A model generated the notes under the pieces. It saw nothing but the letters and a program-made list of their open reading frames with translations, had not been told where the DNA came from and made no database searches. Shown in pieces: positions 42,717-51,846 of a stretch of 64,000 bases of DNA. Location of the stretch: assembly GCA_030562215.1 (NCBI GenBank), contig JAUPFL010000001.1, positions 1,972,501 to 2,036,500 of the forward strand, in the 5' to 3' direction. The DNA comes from Peribacillus frigoritolerans (GTDB lineage Bacteria > Bacillota > Bacilli > Bacillales > DSM-1321). Within the stretch, counting starts at the first letter, position 1. Each line of letters begins with the position of its first letter. A program made the position numbers and the translations under genes.

Positions 42717-42980
42717 AATGAAGGAAGATACTTTCGGAAGAACAAGAAACGGTGAATGAAACTTTATTGAAACAGCCCATGATGAATCATATCACACTTC
42801 GCATTTACCGGATATGGTGATATATCCAAGGGATACTGCGGAATTAAGAGCAGTCATGGGTTATGCAAATGAACATGGAATACCAGTCATTCCTTTTGGA
42901 TTAGGATCCAAGACAAGATGCATCATCACGCCAAACTGCCCTGGTGTTAAACGCAAGAAAAAGAAGAAGACGACCGAATA
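42717..42980 (+). pseudogene. Remnant of a GlcD-type FAD-linked oxidase
   Basis: A fragment reading HDESYHTSHLPDMVIYPRDT, AELRAVMGYANEHGIPVIPF and GLGSK matches the start of the FAD-binding domain of glycolate/lactate oxidase subunit D (the usual DESxYHxxHLPDxVxxP and IPVxPFGxGSS motifs). It then runs into an unrelated basic tail (KRKKKKKTTE) and a stop near 42980. More than 350 residues of the family are missing and nothing downstream continues it, so this is a true truncation rather than a frameshift. Confidence 0.65.
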
Positions 42981-43067
42981 ATAAGTCATCATTGTATTCG
43001 GGAAATACATAAGGAAAGATTACAATAGGTATATCGTGACTTTTGTAGTAAAAACAAGCTTTAATAG

Positions 43068-43096
43068 AAGACCTACTTATTTTTCCAGTAGGTCTT
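43068..43096. terminator. Hairpin terminator after the glcD remnant
   Basis: aagacctact / agtaggtctt perfect 10-bp stem with a 9-base loop. Confidence 0.65.
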
Positions 43097-43261
43097 TTAC
43101 ACACAGATATTCTTTGCCAGGTGTGGCTGAATGACCATGCGCAAAGTGGTTAAAACCTTAAATTGAAAGGAAGAACCAGGCCAGCACCTATATTTCCTTG
43201 TAATATTAAGTCACTTAAATGCGCAGATATCGTTTTTAGTTGAAAGAATATTAAAACCAGG

Positions 43262-43306
43262 AAAAAATAAGACTCCAGACGATTATGTCTGGAGTCTTAT
43301 TTTTTA
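43262..43306 (-). terminator. Terminator of ald
   Basis: aaaaaataagactccagac-gattat-gtctggagtcttatttttt: a long perfect stem directly after the ald stop codon. Confidence 0.88.
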
Positions 43307-44439
43307 TTAAGCGTTAATGTTATTGGGGTTTAAGGCGTTTTCAACACTTACATAGTTGTACCCAAGGTCTGTGGCAACTGCTTCGAAAGTGATTTCACCG
43401 TTCGCCACATTGACGCCTTTTGCAAGTGCATCATTTTCAAGGATTGCTTTGATGGCACCTTTGTTTGCAATTTGAAGTGCAAATGGTACTGTTACGTTAG
43501 TTAAAGCTACTGTAGAAGTTTGAGGCACTGCTCCTGGCATATTTGCTACTGCATAATGCACTACTCCATGCTTAACATAAGTAGGGTTATCATGTGTTGT
43601 TATGTGGTCGACAGTTTCAAAGATACCGCCTTGGTCGATTGCAACATCGACAATGACTGAACCTGGAGACATCGATTTAACCATTTCTTCAGTAACTAGC
43701 TTAGGAGCTTTAGCACCTGGAATCAATACAGCACCGATTACTAAATCGGCTTCTTTGACTGCTTCTGCAATATTATAAGGGTTGGAGATGAGTGTAGTCA
43801 GTTCATTTCCGAAAATATCATCAAGTTGACGAAGGCGGTCAGGGCTTAAGTCAAGAATGGTAACATCTGCGCCTAATCCGATAGCGATTTTAGCAGCATT
43901 CGTTCCAACCATGCCTCCGCCGATTACAGCGACTTTACCACGTTTGACTCCAGGAACTCCGCTTAAGAGTATTCCTTTACCGCCGTTATTTTTTTCAAGG
44001 AACTGAGCACCGATTTGTGCAGCCATGCGTCCTGCAACTTCACTCATTGGTGTCAATAAAGGAAGTGTGCGGTTTACTGCAACCGTTTCATAAGCAATGG
44101 CCAAGACACCGCTTTCTTTTAGGGCCTGAGCTAGGGCCGGTTCTGCCGCAAGATGTAAATATGTGAAAAGGATTAAATCTTTTCTGAAATATTTATATTC
44201 AGATGAGATAGGTTCTTTTACTTTCATGATCATTTCTGTGCTTGCCCAAACGCTAGCAGCGTCCTCGACTATAACAGCACCAGCTTCTTGATATGCTTCA
44301 TTTGTAAAACTGCTTCCTAGACCTGCGTTCATTTCGATTAATACTTCGTGTCCTGCATTGACTAATGCTACGACCCCGGCTGGAGTGATAGCTACACGAT
44401 TTTCATTGTTTTTAATCTCTTTGGAATTCCTATTCTCAT
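43307..44439 (-). CDS. ald: Alanine dehydrogenase, one frame break near the start
   Basis: NAD-dependent deamination of L-alanine to pyruvate and ammonia; used for growth on alanine and in sporulation. 377 aa after correction (B. subtilis 378). The N-terminus [19 protein letters not shown] needs one A restored near 44422. MKVKEP contains the substrate lysine; the Rossmann motif is [20 protein letters not shown] and the C-terminal part has [20 protein letters not shown] and [22 protein letters not shown] precedes the ATG. An adeR-type activator gene lies two genes upstream on the same strand. Confidence 0.95.
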
Positions 44440-44609
44440 CTTAATCCCTCCAATAATATGTTTTACTATTTGTATCACAAGTATAGTTGGAAAAAGAAAC
44501 AGTTAGTATGTGGAAATCAGAAAAATGAAAAAGGTGTATTTGTGGAATTCCACAAACGCAGTTTAAAAACATGGACTCGCAGGATCAAGACCTTTTTTAA
44601 AAGCTGAAT

Positions 44610-45430
44610 TCAATTCTTTGCAATAGGTTCTTGAATGCGCTCTAAAATCCTTCTTTTCTTATATAGCATGATTCCCGTATCGGCAATATCGGCTATCATC
44701 GACCGATTTGTAAGGGCGCCAAATATTATTCCGGCAACAGGAACCATTTGCAAAAGCTTTTTCCAGCCAAACTGATCACGGTATGTATAAACGACTTCTC
44801 GCCATCCTTGCAGTTCGGATGCTATTTCCCTTTTTGATTGGGAATCAGTCTGGTTCATTTTCGACAATTCATTTAATAGAGCCTTTTTGCCGACAACATC
44901 CGATGTTGTAAATTGTAGACATTTGACGATGAAAATACGTTCTTCGCGGTCTCTGGGATTGAAGCCATATGTGATGGCAATATCCTGAAGGGTTTTGATC
45001 GACATGCCGAGAAGGAGTGGGATGTCGATGGCCAAGGTGAAGATTCCGCCAATTCCGGTAGTGGCACCTTGAACCGTTGCCAATTTGCTGCCTGAATTTT
45101 TAATATCCTGACTCACGCTATCCATGATATGGAGGGGAATCCTTGAAACATCTTCCAGGTCAGTAATATTCAATTCGGGAACTTTTGCTTGCAGCTGACT
45201 TAGAATATGGGCTTCTTTCGTTAAATATTTTCCGCCATTCTGAATGTAGCTGCCGATTTCATCAAGCATGACACCCAATTTTTTCTGAATGAAATCCGGT
45301 GTCAACTTATCCAATAGCTTGAAGGGGATCCGCCCAATACGTTCCCAAAACCATAGTCCTTTCTGATCCTTCTCCCATTTTCCAATGATTGTTAATTCTT
45401 TTTCAAGTTCTTCTTTGTTTCAAATTTCAT
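44610..45430 (-). CDS. EcsC-family protein, one frame break
   Basis: About 273 aa. EcsC proteins are of unclear function; the family is named after the third gene of the B. subtilis ecs locus. Conserved parts: GATTGIGGIFTLAIDIPLLL with a hydrophobic helix, IAITYGFNPRDREERIFIVK, and the near-C-terminal MVPVAGIIFGALTNRSMIAD. The N-terminal 40 residues (MKFETKEELEKELTIIGKWE then KDQKGLWFWERIGRIPFKLL) are recovered by one base near 45415. Start ATG 45430. It lies between ald and adeR on the same strand. Confidence 0.82.
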
Positions 45431-45482
45431 ATGATCAACCTTTCCACACTTCTTTTAGCATTCCATATCAAGGAATATATCA

Positions 45483-46739
45483 TTAATTTTTCTTGAAAAA
45501 TTCATCATATTGATTAAGTTTAATGTTAAGAAAGAGGGACATTTTTTGAATCGGGTCTTTTAATCGAATATTTCCCACTTCAGAGATTCTTTTCAATCGG
45601 TAATTCAATGTATTCACATGGATATGAAGATTTCTTGAAGCTTCATTTGGGTTGCAATCTTTCTCTAGATAGACGGTGAGTGTTTGCAGCAATTCCGTCT
45701 GGTTTTTCATGTCGTATGCCTTTAGCTTAAGGATGGAAGGATGGACACGACGCTGTTTGTTGCTTGCAAGTGATTCAATCATTTGAAACATGCCAAGTTC
45801 TTCGTAATGTAAAATGAGTTTCATGTCATCAGGGAATATATTCTTCATTTTTAGGGTGTATAAAGCTTCTTCGTAACTTGATTTAACATCCATTAAGTTT
45901 TTATACATATTTCCAGCCGTTCCAAGGATATGCTCAACACCGAAACGCCGTTTCATCTCCAGAATGAAAAAAGGAATGAACTCATAAATCGATGAAGTGA
46001 AAGAAGGGTTGTTTTCCTGGTTGGCTCCCGCGAAAAGAATGAGCTTATTATGGTCAATGGCAAATAAGGAACTGTTTATCTTTTGAGTGGTCGTTAACAT
46101 GTATGAAATGTAGCGCTCCACTTCGCGATTGATCTCTTTAGGAAATTCGAATACCAAAATGGAAAAAACCACTGGAACATGGATGGAGAATTTCTTGTAA
46201 TTTTCAATTATTTCCGATTCTTCTTGGTAGTGCCCGGTCAACATGCGCCAGAGGAATTCTTGATGACCTGCTTCTTTCCTTTTCTTTTTCAATTGCAATT
46301 GCTGTAACTGGTTCTTTGCCTCCTTGGCAGCGAATTGCAGAAATTTCATATCTTCTTCGGTGAAAGGTTCATTTACCTCCAAAGCCCAAATGAATCCAAG
46401 TACTTCATTATTTTTCCGGATGGAAACCGCAACCCTGTTCCCGAGACCGACATCATTGATAGCCCCGATTTTAATGGGGGCATCTTCTTTCAATAACGCG
46501 GGGATGAAGCCATCTTTCCATAAACTGTTGATGACCTTTTCAGGGACACGTCTTCCGATTATGGTCATGATACGAGCCTGATCCGTAGTATCATCGTGAG
46601 TGCTATATGCAAGTAAGCGGTGGTTACCGTCCTCGATTGTAATGGGGCAACCTAATACCGAACTGATTCTATCGGCAAACTCCATCATATCTCCATAAAG
46701 GTCTTTAAAAATATCTCTATTTTTTTCGAATTCCTTCAT
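45483..46739 (-). CDS. adeR: PucR-type regulator, probable AdeR activator of ald
   Basis: An intact 418-aa protein. An N-terminal GAF-like sensor (PITIEDGNHRLLAYSTHDDT; GNRVAVSIRKNNEVLGFIWA) is followed by a GGDEF-like middle part (HILGTAGNMYKNLMDVKSSY) and the C-terminal PucR helix-turn-helix (CNPNEASRNLHIHVNTLNYR). B. subtilis AdeR has this architecture and activates ald in response to alanine. The gene is 50 bases upstream of ecsC and about 1 kb upstream of ald, all on one strand. The symbol rests on architecture plus position. Confidence 0.83.
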   Translation of the reverse strand: MKEFEKNRDIFKDLYGDMMEFADRISSVLGCPITIEDGNHRLLAYSTHDDTTDQARIMTIIGRRVPEKVINSLWKDGFIPALLKEDAPIKIGAINDVGLGNRVAVSIRKNNEVLGFIWALEVNEPFTEEDMKFLQFAAKEAKNQLQQLQLKKKRKEAGHQEFLWRMLTGHYQEESEIIENYKKFSIHVPVVFSILVFEFPKEINREVERYISYMLTTTQKINSSLFAIDHNKLILFAGANQENNPSFTSSIYEFIPFFILEMKRRFGVEHILGTAGNMYKNLMDVKSSYEEALYTLKMKNIFPDDMKLILHYEELGMFQMIESLASNKQRRVHPSILKLKAYDMKNQTELLQTLTVYLEKDCNPNEASRNLHIHVNTLNYRLKRISEVGNIRLKDPIQKMSLFLNIKLNQYDEFFKKN

Positions 46740-46829
46740 TTTTTTTGCCCCTCGCTAAAAAAATTCCTTCTCCTTGAATTTTAAACGATTTCCTATTAAT
46801 AAGCATAGATAAATCCTTTGTAAAACAGA

Positions 46830-46859
46830 AAATCCCTACCGATGGAAACCGGAAGGGAC
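46830..46859 (-). terminator. Terminator of the pit operon
   Basis: An imperfect stem with tcccta/aaggga and inner ccg/cgg pairs, followed by TTTT on the minus strand, just past the pit stop. Confidence 0.55.
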
Positions 46860-46865
46860 TTTATT

Positions 46866-47864
46866 TTAGAATAGGAAGTTAATTAAAAGATAAAGCAAAC
46901 CAGCTAATGTAGCCGAGATGGGAATGGTAATGAACCATGTGATGATCATTCTTTTTGCCGTTCCCCATTTTACACCCTTGACACGATGCGCTGATCCAAC
47001 CCCAAGGATTGAAGACGAAATAACATGGGTTGTACTGACTGGCATGTGTATTACAGTCGCACCGAAAATGATAAAGGCTCCGGTTAAATCCGCTGCAACA
47101 CCATTGACCGGCCGGATTTTCATGATTTTGCCGCCAACGGTCTTAATGATCTTCCAGCCGCCGACCGAAGTTCCAAGTCCCATTGCGAGCGCACAGGAGA
47201 ACTGAACCCAGAAGGCGATATCGGTACTTGATGCATAACCATTTGCAATAAGGGCCATCGTGATGATACCCATTGCTTTTTGAGCGTCGTTCGTTCCGTG
47301 GGTATACGATTGAAGAGCTGCAGTAGCAATCTGTATAGTCCGGAATTTTTGGTTTGTTTTTGTCAGGTTATTGTTTTTAAAAACAACTTTAAAGATGCTG
47401 TATACGATAAACCCGATTGCAAAAGCAATTAGCGGGGAGAAGATCAAAGCTTGAAGAATTTTCAAGAATCCTCCCCAGTTAATTCCAGCGAATCCTGCTG
47501 CAGCAATCGCTGCACCAGCAATCGAACCAATCAATGCATGGGAGGAACTGCTTGGTATTCCGTAATACCACGTAAGAAGGTTCCATATGATGGCGGCAAG
47601 TAGAGCAGCCATAATTACATATGAACCATTCGGAAGCGTGAACGGATCCACGATATCCTTCGTTATGGTCTTCGCCACTCCAGTAAATGTCATGGCTCCG
47701 ACGAAATTCATGACGGCTGCCATGATGATGGCATGCCTAGGCTTCAAGGCCTTTGTTGAAACAGCAGTCGCTATTGCATTGGCTGTATCATGAAAACCAT
47801 TGATGAAGTCAAATGCTAAAGCAAAGAAAACGATTAATATTGTTATAATTAATAAAGTATCCAT
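46866..47864 (-). CDS. pit: PiT-family inorganic phosphate transporter (copy 1)
   Basis: An intact 332-aa low-affinity metal-phosphate/proton symporter with about ten helices. The duplicated PiT signature is visible as DFINGFHDTANAIATAVST near the N-terminus and TGAFIIFGATVIHMPVSTTH in the second half; YTHGTNDAQKAMGI is the other conserved block. It is 15 bases downstream of a PhoU-like DUF47 gene, the usual pairing (ykaA-pit in B. subtilis). It is about 90 percent alike, by eye, to the copy at 48739-49737. Confidence 0.93.
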   Translation of the reverse strand: MDTLLIITILIVFFALAFDFINGFHDTANAIATAVSTKALKPRHAIIMAAVMNFVGAMTFTGVAKTITKDIVDPFTLPNGSYVIMAALLAAIIWNLLTWYYGIPSSSSHALIGSIAGAAIAAAGFAGINWGGFLKILQALIFSPLIAFAIGFIVYSIFKVVFKNNNLTKTNQKFRTIQIATAALQSYTHGTNDAQKAMGIITMALIANGYASSTDIAFWVQFSCALAMGLGTSVGGWKIIKTVGGKIMKIRPVNGVAADLTGAFIIFGATVIHMPVSTTHVISSSILGVGSAHRVKGVKWGTAKRMIITWFITIPISATLAGLLYLLINFLF

Positions 47865-47879
47865 TTATTGGGGTACTCC

Positions 47880-48515
47880 TTAGGCGTTTTTCATTATGAT
47901 TGTTTCAAGTGTATTGGCCACCGCTTGACAGTGATCGGCAATCTCTTCAAGGCTTTCATAAATTTCTTTATATTGAATGATCCTGATTGGATCTTTTTCA
48001 ACTGTAAACAAGTTTTTGATTGATTGACGTTGGATTCCGTCACAAACGGATTCAAGATCTTTAATTTTGATTGCATGTTCACGAATCATTGGCAATTTTT
48101 TAGTGGATAGTGTATCGACAGCATTTTCAATCTCATACGTACACTGTTTGATTGCATCCACAAACTTAAGCATATACTCATCTGCATTGACAATTGAGTA
48201 CATTTCGAATAATGCCGCACAGTGTTCCAAACCGTCTATGACATCATCCATTCTCATGGTTAATTCAAGGATATCCTCCCGTTCGATAGGAGTGATGAAA
48301 GCATTGTTAAGCTCTTTGATCACATTATGAACCATTGAATCGCCCTTATGCTCATAGTCTTTCATGGTATCTGAAAATACTTTGAGATCGGAGATGTTCT
48401 TGAGTTTATAATCCGCGAAATAGTCAGCACCTTCTTTAAGGTTTTGAGCGATGTTAAAAAGCATTACCGCGAATTTGTCTTTTTTTGATTTAAAAGCCAT
48501 GTTAAAGCCTCCCAA
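47880..48515 (-). CDS. DUF47 PhoU-like phosphate transport regulator (YkaA-like)
   Basis: An intact 211-aa all-helical cytoplasmic protein: MAFKSKKDKFAVMLFNIAQN, then MKDYEHKGDSMVHNVIKELN, the conserved PIEREDILELTMRMDDVIDG segment, and the end QAVANTLETIIMKNA. DUF47 proteins are partners of PiT permeases and resemble PhoU in fold. Start choice: MAFKSK at 48500 has GGGAGG before it (GGGAGGCTTTAAC) and is the likelier initiation site, the 48515 ATG being an extension of five residues. Operon order is DUF47 then pit. Confidence 0.9.
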   Translation of the reverse strand: MGGFNMAFKSKKDKFAVMLFNIAQNLKEGADYFADYKLKNISDLKVFSDTMKDYEHKGDSMVHNVIKELNNAFITPIEREDILELTMRMDDVIDGLEHCAALFEMYSIVNADEYMLKFVDAIKQCTYEIENAVDTLSTKKLPMIREHAIKIKDLESVCDGIQRQSIKNLFTVEKDPIRIIQYKEIYESLEEIADHCQAVANTLETIIMKNA

Positions 48516-48568
48516 TTAGTCATGCAAATTTACGCACTTTAGTCGTACGCTTAGTATTAACAAATTGA

Positions 48569-48628
48569 TTGTAACGAATTCATGTAGTATACGGGAAGGT
48601 TTTTCGACGAAAATTTACAAAATCTTAA
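48569..48628 (-). promoter_or_regulatory. Conserved upstream element of the DUF47-pit operon
   Basis: About 60 bases that recur upstream of the second pit gene (49908-49968): ttgtaacgaatt, then an ata-rich stretch, ggttttt/tgtttcg, and ttacaaaat.ttaa. Conservation outside the coding region suggests a shared promoter/operator. It is not a clear Pho box. Confidence 0.5.
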
Positions 48629-48701
48629 TAAAACTTTACATAAAAAAACAAGGAAAATTAAAAAAAGGGAAAAACCCTGCATTTATAAGGGGGATTTGTA
48701 A

Positions 48702-48730
48702 AAAAAAAGCCTTTCTGATATGGGAAAGGC
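48702..48730 (-). terminator. Terminator after the second pit gene
   Basis: gcctttc ... gaaaggc stem directly after the stop, with A8 on the plus strand giving a T8 tract on the minus strand. Confidence 0.8.
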
Positions 48731-48738
48731 AAAAGGTT

Positions 48739-49737
48739 CTATAAAAATAAAGCAATCAAATAGTAAATGATTCCAGCTAGTGAAGCGGAAATTGGCAATG
48801 TAATGAACCAAGTGACCAACATGTTTTTTGCGGTTCCCCATTTTACCCCTTTGATGCGGTGTGCAGAACCGACCCCAAGTATTGAAGAAGAAATGACATG
48901 TGTCGTGCTGACCGGCATATGCAGGAAGGTTGCACCGAAAATGATCGCTGCTCCAGTCATATCGGCAGCCACACCATTAACCGGACGGATTTTCATGATT
49001 TTACCGCCAACGGTTTTGATGATCTTCCAACCTCCGATCGATGTTCCGAGCGCCATGGCTATTGCGCAGGATAATTGTACCCAGAAAGGAACTTCAGATG
49101 TAGAGGCATATCCGTTAGCGATTAAAGCCATCGTGATGATTCCCATGGATTTTTGAGCATCATTCGTCCCATGTGTATAAGACTGGATGGCCGCCGTGAG
49201 AATTTGTATACTCCTGAATCGTTTATTGGTTTTTCCTAAATTATTATTTTTGAATACTACCTTGAAGATACTGTATACAATGAATCCAAGCGTAAAGGCA
49301 AGGATTGGAGATAGGATCAATGCTTGTACAATTTTAGTGAACCCACTCCATTTAATCGCATCGAATCCACTAGCCACGATGGCAGCTCCAGCTATTGAAC
49401 CAATGATTGCATGGGAGGAACTGCTTGGAATGCCAAAATACCACGTGATTAAATTCCATATTATTGCTGAAAGCAGTGCAGCAAGGATTACATAAGAACC
49501 ATTATTCAATGTGAAAGGATCGACGATATCCTTCGTAATGGTATGCGCTACACCGGTAAAGGTCAGTGCTCCCAATAAATTCATGACCGCAGCCATGATG
49601 ATTGCATGACGTGGTTTAAGTGCCTTGGTTGATACTGCTGTAGCGATGGCGTTAGCCGTATCATGGAAACCATTGATAAAGTCAAAGACCAAAGCAAAAA
49701 TAATAATTAGCGCGGTTAAGATGAGTATGCTATTCAT
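48739..49737 (-). CDS. pit: PiT-family inorganic phosphate transporter (copy 2)
   Basis: An intact 332-aa paralogue of the transporter at 46866-47864, with the same length and the same signatures (DFINGFHDTANAIATAVST; TGAAIIFGATFLHMPVSTTH). It is not linked to its own DUF47 gene: a terminator separates it from the downstream operon. Both copies are intact and diverge mostly at conservative positions, which argues for retained function. GGGAGTCC precedes the ATG. Confidence 0.92.
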   Translation of the reverse strand: MNSILILTALIIIFALVFDFINGFHDTANAIATAVSTKALKPRHAIIMAAVMNLLGALTFTGVAHTITKDIVDPFTLNNGSYVILAALLSAIIWNLITWYFGIPSSSSHAIIGSIAGAAIVASGFDAIKWSGFTKIVQALILSPILAFTLGFIVYSIFKVVFKNNNLGKTNKRFRSIQILTAAIQSYTHGTNDAQKSMGIITMALIANGYASTSEVPFWVQLSCAIAMALGTSIGGWKIIKTVGGKIMKIRPVNGVAADMTGAAIIFGATFLHMPVSTTHVISSSILGVGSAHRIKGVKWGTAKNMLVTWFITLPISASLAGIIYYLIALFL

Positions 49738-49907
49738 ACATGGAGGACTCCCTTGATTTCAAGTATGTAAAGTGTATATAGATTGTGACCAATGAATGGG
49801 CGCAGGACAGTTTGCACTCCTCAATATTTAGAATGGGAGTTTTACTATTGATTATTCTTTAAAGATGGCACCTTCTTTTTTACTTGGTTTAAAGTCGAAC
49901 TATACTA

Positions 49908-49968
49908 TTGTAACGAATTACATACCTATAAGGATAGATGTTTCGTCATTTTTTTACAAAATATTTAA
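49908..49968 (-). promoter_or_regulatory. Conserved upstream element of the second pit gene
   Basis: The counterpart of 48569-48628, 170 bases before the start codon, sharing ttgtaacgaatt, a cataccta-type AT stretch, gtttcgtc and tttacaaaat. The minus strand contains TTACAATAG followed by TATAGT, a possible promoter core. Confidence 0.5.
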
Positions 49969-50132
49969 CCTAATGAATGATTAAAAAGATAAAATGTTTC
50001 CTTTAATATATATAAATGGAATATAAGGGTGTGTTATCACTCAAGGGACTCTATAAATCCCGATGCTTATGGTTAGAAATAGAAGGTGGAGGGATGTATA
50101 ATTGGTAAATAAAAGTAAGGGGGAATGATGGA

Positions 50133-50963
50133 ATGATTTCAAATATTGGGGAAACGATCACCTTACATAATGGAGTAAAAATGCCACAGTTGGGTTTCGG
50201 TGTATTTAAAGTGAAAAACGGCAATGAAACGGTTGAGTCCGTCAAGAAAGCAATAGAAGTTGGTTATCGTGCTATTGATACGGCGGCCATTTATGAAAAT
50301 GAAGAAGGTGTTGGTCAGGCGATTCGGGAATGCGGAGTGCCACGTGAAGAATTGTTCATTACATCCAAAGTGTGGAATACCGAGCAAGGATATGAAACGA
50401 CGCTCCAGGCATTTGATGATAGTTTAAATCGCCTTGGATTGGATTACTTGGATTTATACCTGATCCACTGGCCGGGAAAAGATAAATATCTGGAAACCTG
50501 GAGGGCATTGGAGAAGCTGTATAAGGATGGAAAGGTGAAATCAATCGGTGTAAGTAACTTCCATGTTCATCATTTGGAAAATTTACTTGCAAATAGTGAA
50601 GTGAAGCCGGTCGTCAATCAAATTGAATTGCATCCACTTTTGACTCAAGTTGAAATTCGTGATTACTGTGCAAAACATGAAATAAAGGTAGAATCTTGGA
50701 GCCCTCTAGGCAGGGGGAACCTTTTGGAAGAGCCGACAATTAATCATATAGCGAAGAAGCACGGGAAAAGTTCAGCACAAGTATTGATTAGATGGCATCT
50801 GCAACATGATCTGGTTGTAATACCTAAATCGATTACGCCGTCCCGTATCAAGGAAAATGCACAGGTATTTGATTTTTCATTGAGTTTAAATGAAATGAAT
50901 CAAATAGATGCCTTGAACAAAAATGAACGGTTCGGCAGCAATCCCGATGAACTTTTGTTCTAA
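50133..50963 (+). CDS. Aldo/keto reductase (YvgN/YtbE-like)
   Basis: An intact 276-aa NADPH-dependent reductase with a TIM-barrel fold. The catalytic tetrad is visible: Asp49 and Tyr54 (AIDTAAIYENEEGVG), Lys79 (ITSKVWN) and His112 (LIHWPG). Cofactor-binding residues lie in VIPKSITPSRIKEN. B. subtilis relatives YvgN and YtbE reduce glyoxal and methylglyoxal. AAGGGGG precedes the ATG. It is monocistronic with its own terminator. Confidence 0.92.
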   Translation: MISNIGETITLHNGVKMPQLGFGVFKVKNGNETVESVKKAIEVGYRAIDTAAIYENEEGVGQAIRECGVPREELFITSKVWNTEQGYETTLQAFDDSLNRLGLDYLDLYLIHWPGKDKYLETWRALEKLYKDGKVKSIGVSNFHVHHLENLLANSEVKPVVNQIELHPLLTQVEIRDYCAKHEIKVESWSPLGRGNLLEEPTINHIAKKHGKSSAQVLIRWHLQHDLVVIPKSITPSRIKENAQVFDFSLSLNEMNQIDALNKNERFGSNPDELLF

Positions 50964-50979
50964 AAAGAATACTGCATAG

Positions 50980-51015
50980 GAGGGTGTCCCGATAATGGGG
51001 CATCCTTTTTCTTTT
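50980..51015 (+). terminator. Terminator after the aldo/keto reductase
   Basis: An imperfect stem (ggagggtgtccc / ggggcatcc, with G-U pairs) ending in T5. Confidence 0.65.
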
Positions 51016-51171
51016 CCTTTATGAACATAATCGGGACAGTTGCTGTTTATACTAACATATGTGACAAAGTTAAACCTATGGTATACCCGTTTAATATGTC
51101 TGATAATCCTGTTTTCGTTACCAAATATTTTTAAAAAAATTAGGTTTTAGATTAATTAAACGGGGAAAATA

Positions 51172-51249
51172 ATGAGTACAGCAGCAAACAAAAAGAAAAA
51201 ATTCACTAACACGAGAATTGCAAATCAGTTACTCAAGGGCTATAGCTAG
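51172..51249 (+). CDS. Possible 25-aa basic peptide
   Basis: The ORF MSTAANKKKKFTNTRIANQL ending LKGYS has GGGGA 5 bases before ATG. The same GGGGAAAAT could instead be the -10 of a sigma-B-like promoter (GTTTTA 13 bases earlier) for the stress gene at 51432. The peptide has no recognisable family. Confidence 0.3.
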   Translation: MSTAANKKKKFTNTRIANQLLKGYS

Positions 51250-51431
51250 CTAACACTACCCAATAACTAAAACATTCACATTCATTAGATATTATGCGAA
51301 TCGGCATCATACCATTTGAATGTAAAGGTTAAAGTACTGAAAAAAAGCATGACAATATGGAAGTGATTTGATTTCTTGGAGTCTGCTGCAGAAAATGAAA
51401 AAAATAACTAATTTGAAGGAGGAAATATATT

Positions 51432-51686
51432 ATGGGATTTTTATGGTCATTAATTATCGGAGGTATCATCGGTTGGTTAGCAGGTATGATCGTTGGACGT
51501 GACGTACCATTTGGAATTATCGGTAACATTATCGCTGGTTTCGTTGGTGCATGGTTAGGTTCATTAATTCTTGGGAACTGGGGACCTTCAGTGGCAGATT
51601 TCGCTATAATTCCAGCATTGATTGGTGCAATCGTATTTGTCTTCATCTTAAGCCTTATCTTAAAAGGCATGAGAAAAGCTTCATAA
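51432..51686 (+). CDS. GlsB/YeaQ/YmgE-family stress membrane protein
   Basis: An intact 84-aa protein with three hydrophobic helices separated by glycines: FLWSLIIGGIIGWLAGMIVG, GIIGNIIAGFVGAWLGSLIL and IGAIVFVFILSLILKGMRKA. This is the transglycosylase-associated (GlsB) family of small membrane proteins, in Gram-positives usually stress-induced. GAAGGAGG lies 10 bases before ATG. It is monocistronic with a strong terminator. Confidence 0.92.
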   Translation: MGFLWSLIIGGIIGWLAGMIVGRDVPFGIIGNIIAGFVGAWLGSLILGNWGPSVADFAIIPALIGAIVFVFILSLILKGMRKAS

Positions 51687-51698
51687 ATACAAAAATAA

Positions 51699-51730
51699 AG
51701 CTGGCCCAAGTGGCCAGCTATTTTTTTTGC
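51699..51730 (+). terminator. Terminator after the GlsB-like gene
   Basis: agctggcc-caagt-ggccagct followed by T8. Confidence 0.9.
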
Positions 51731-51818
51731 CAAAATGAATGGATTTCGTCCCGACATGAAGAAAAACCGTATGCTGAAAAAATAGGAGTAACAATTTTGG
51801 ATAATAATGAAGAAATAA

Positions 51819-51846
51819 GAACACCGTCCTGAATGGAACGGTGTTT
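51819..51846. repeat. Left 28-bp direct repeat (target duplication, terminator hairpin)
   Basis: From gaacaccgtcctg to gaacggtgttt; identical to 53578-53605. The sequence is itself a hairpin (aacaccgt / acggtgtt). With the T-rich minus-strand sequence to its left it is the original terminator of the pseudouridine synthase gene, now separated from it by the IS. Confidence 0.85.

Noticed and set aside
48601..48660. Pho box upstream of the DUF47-pit operon
   Set aside because: TTTACA-like hexamers occur, but not as the required 11-bp-spaced direct repeats.
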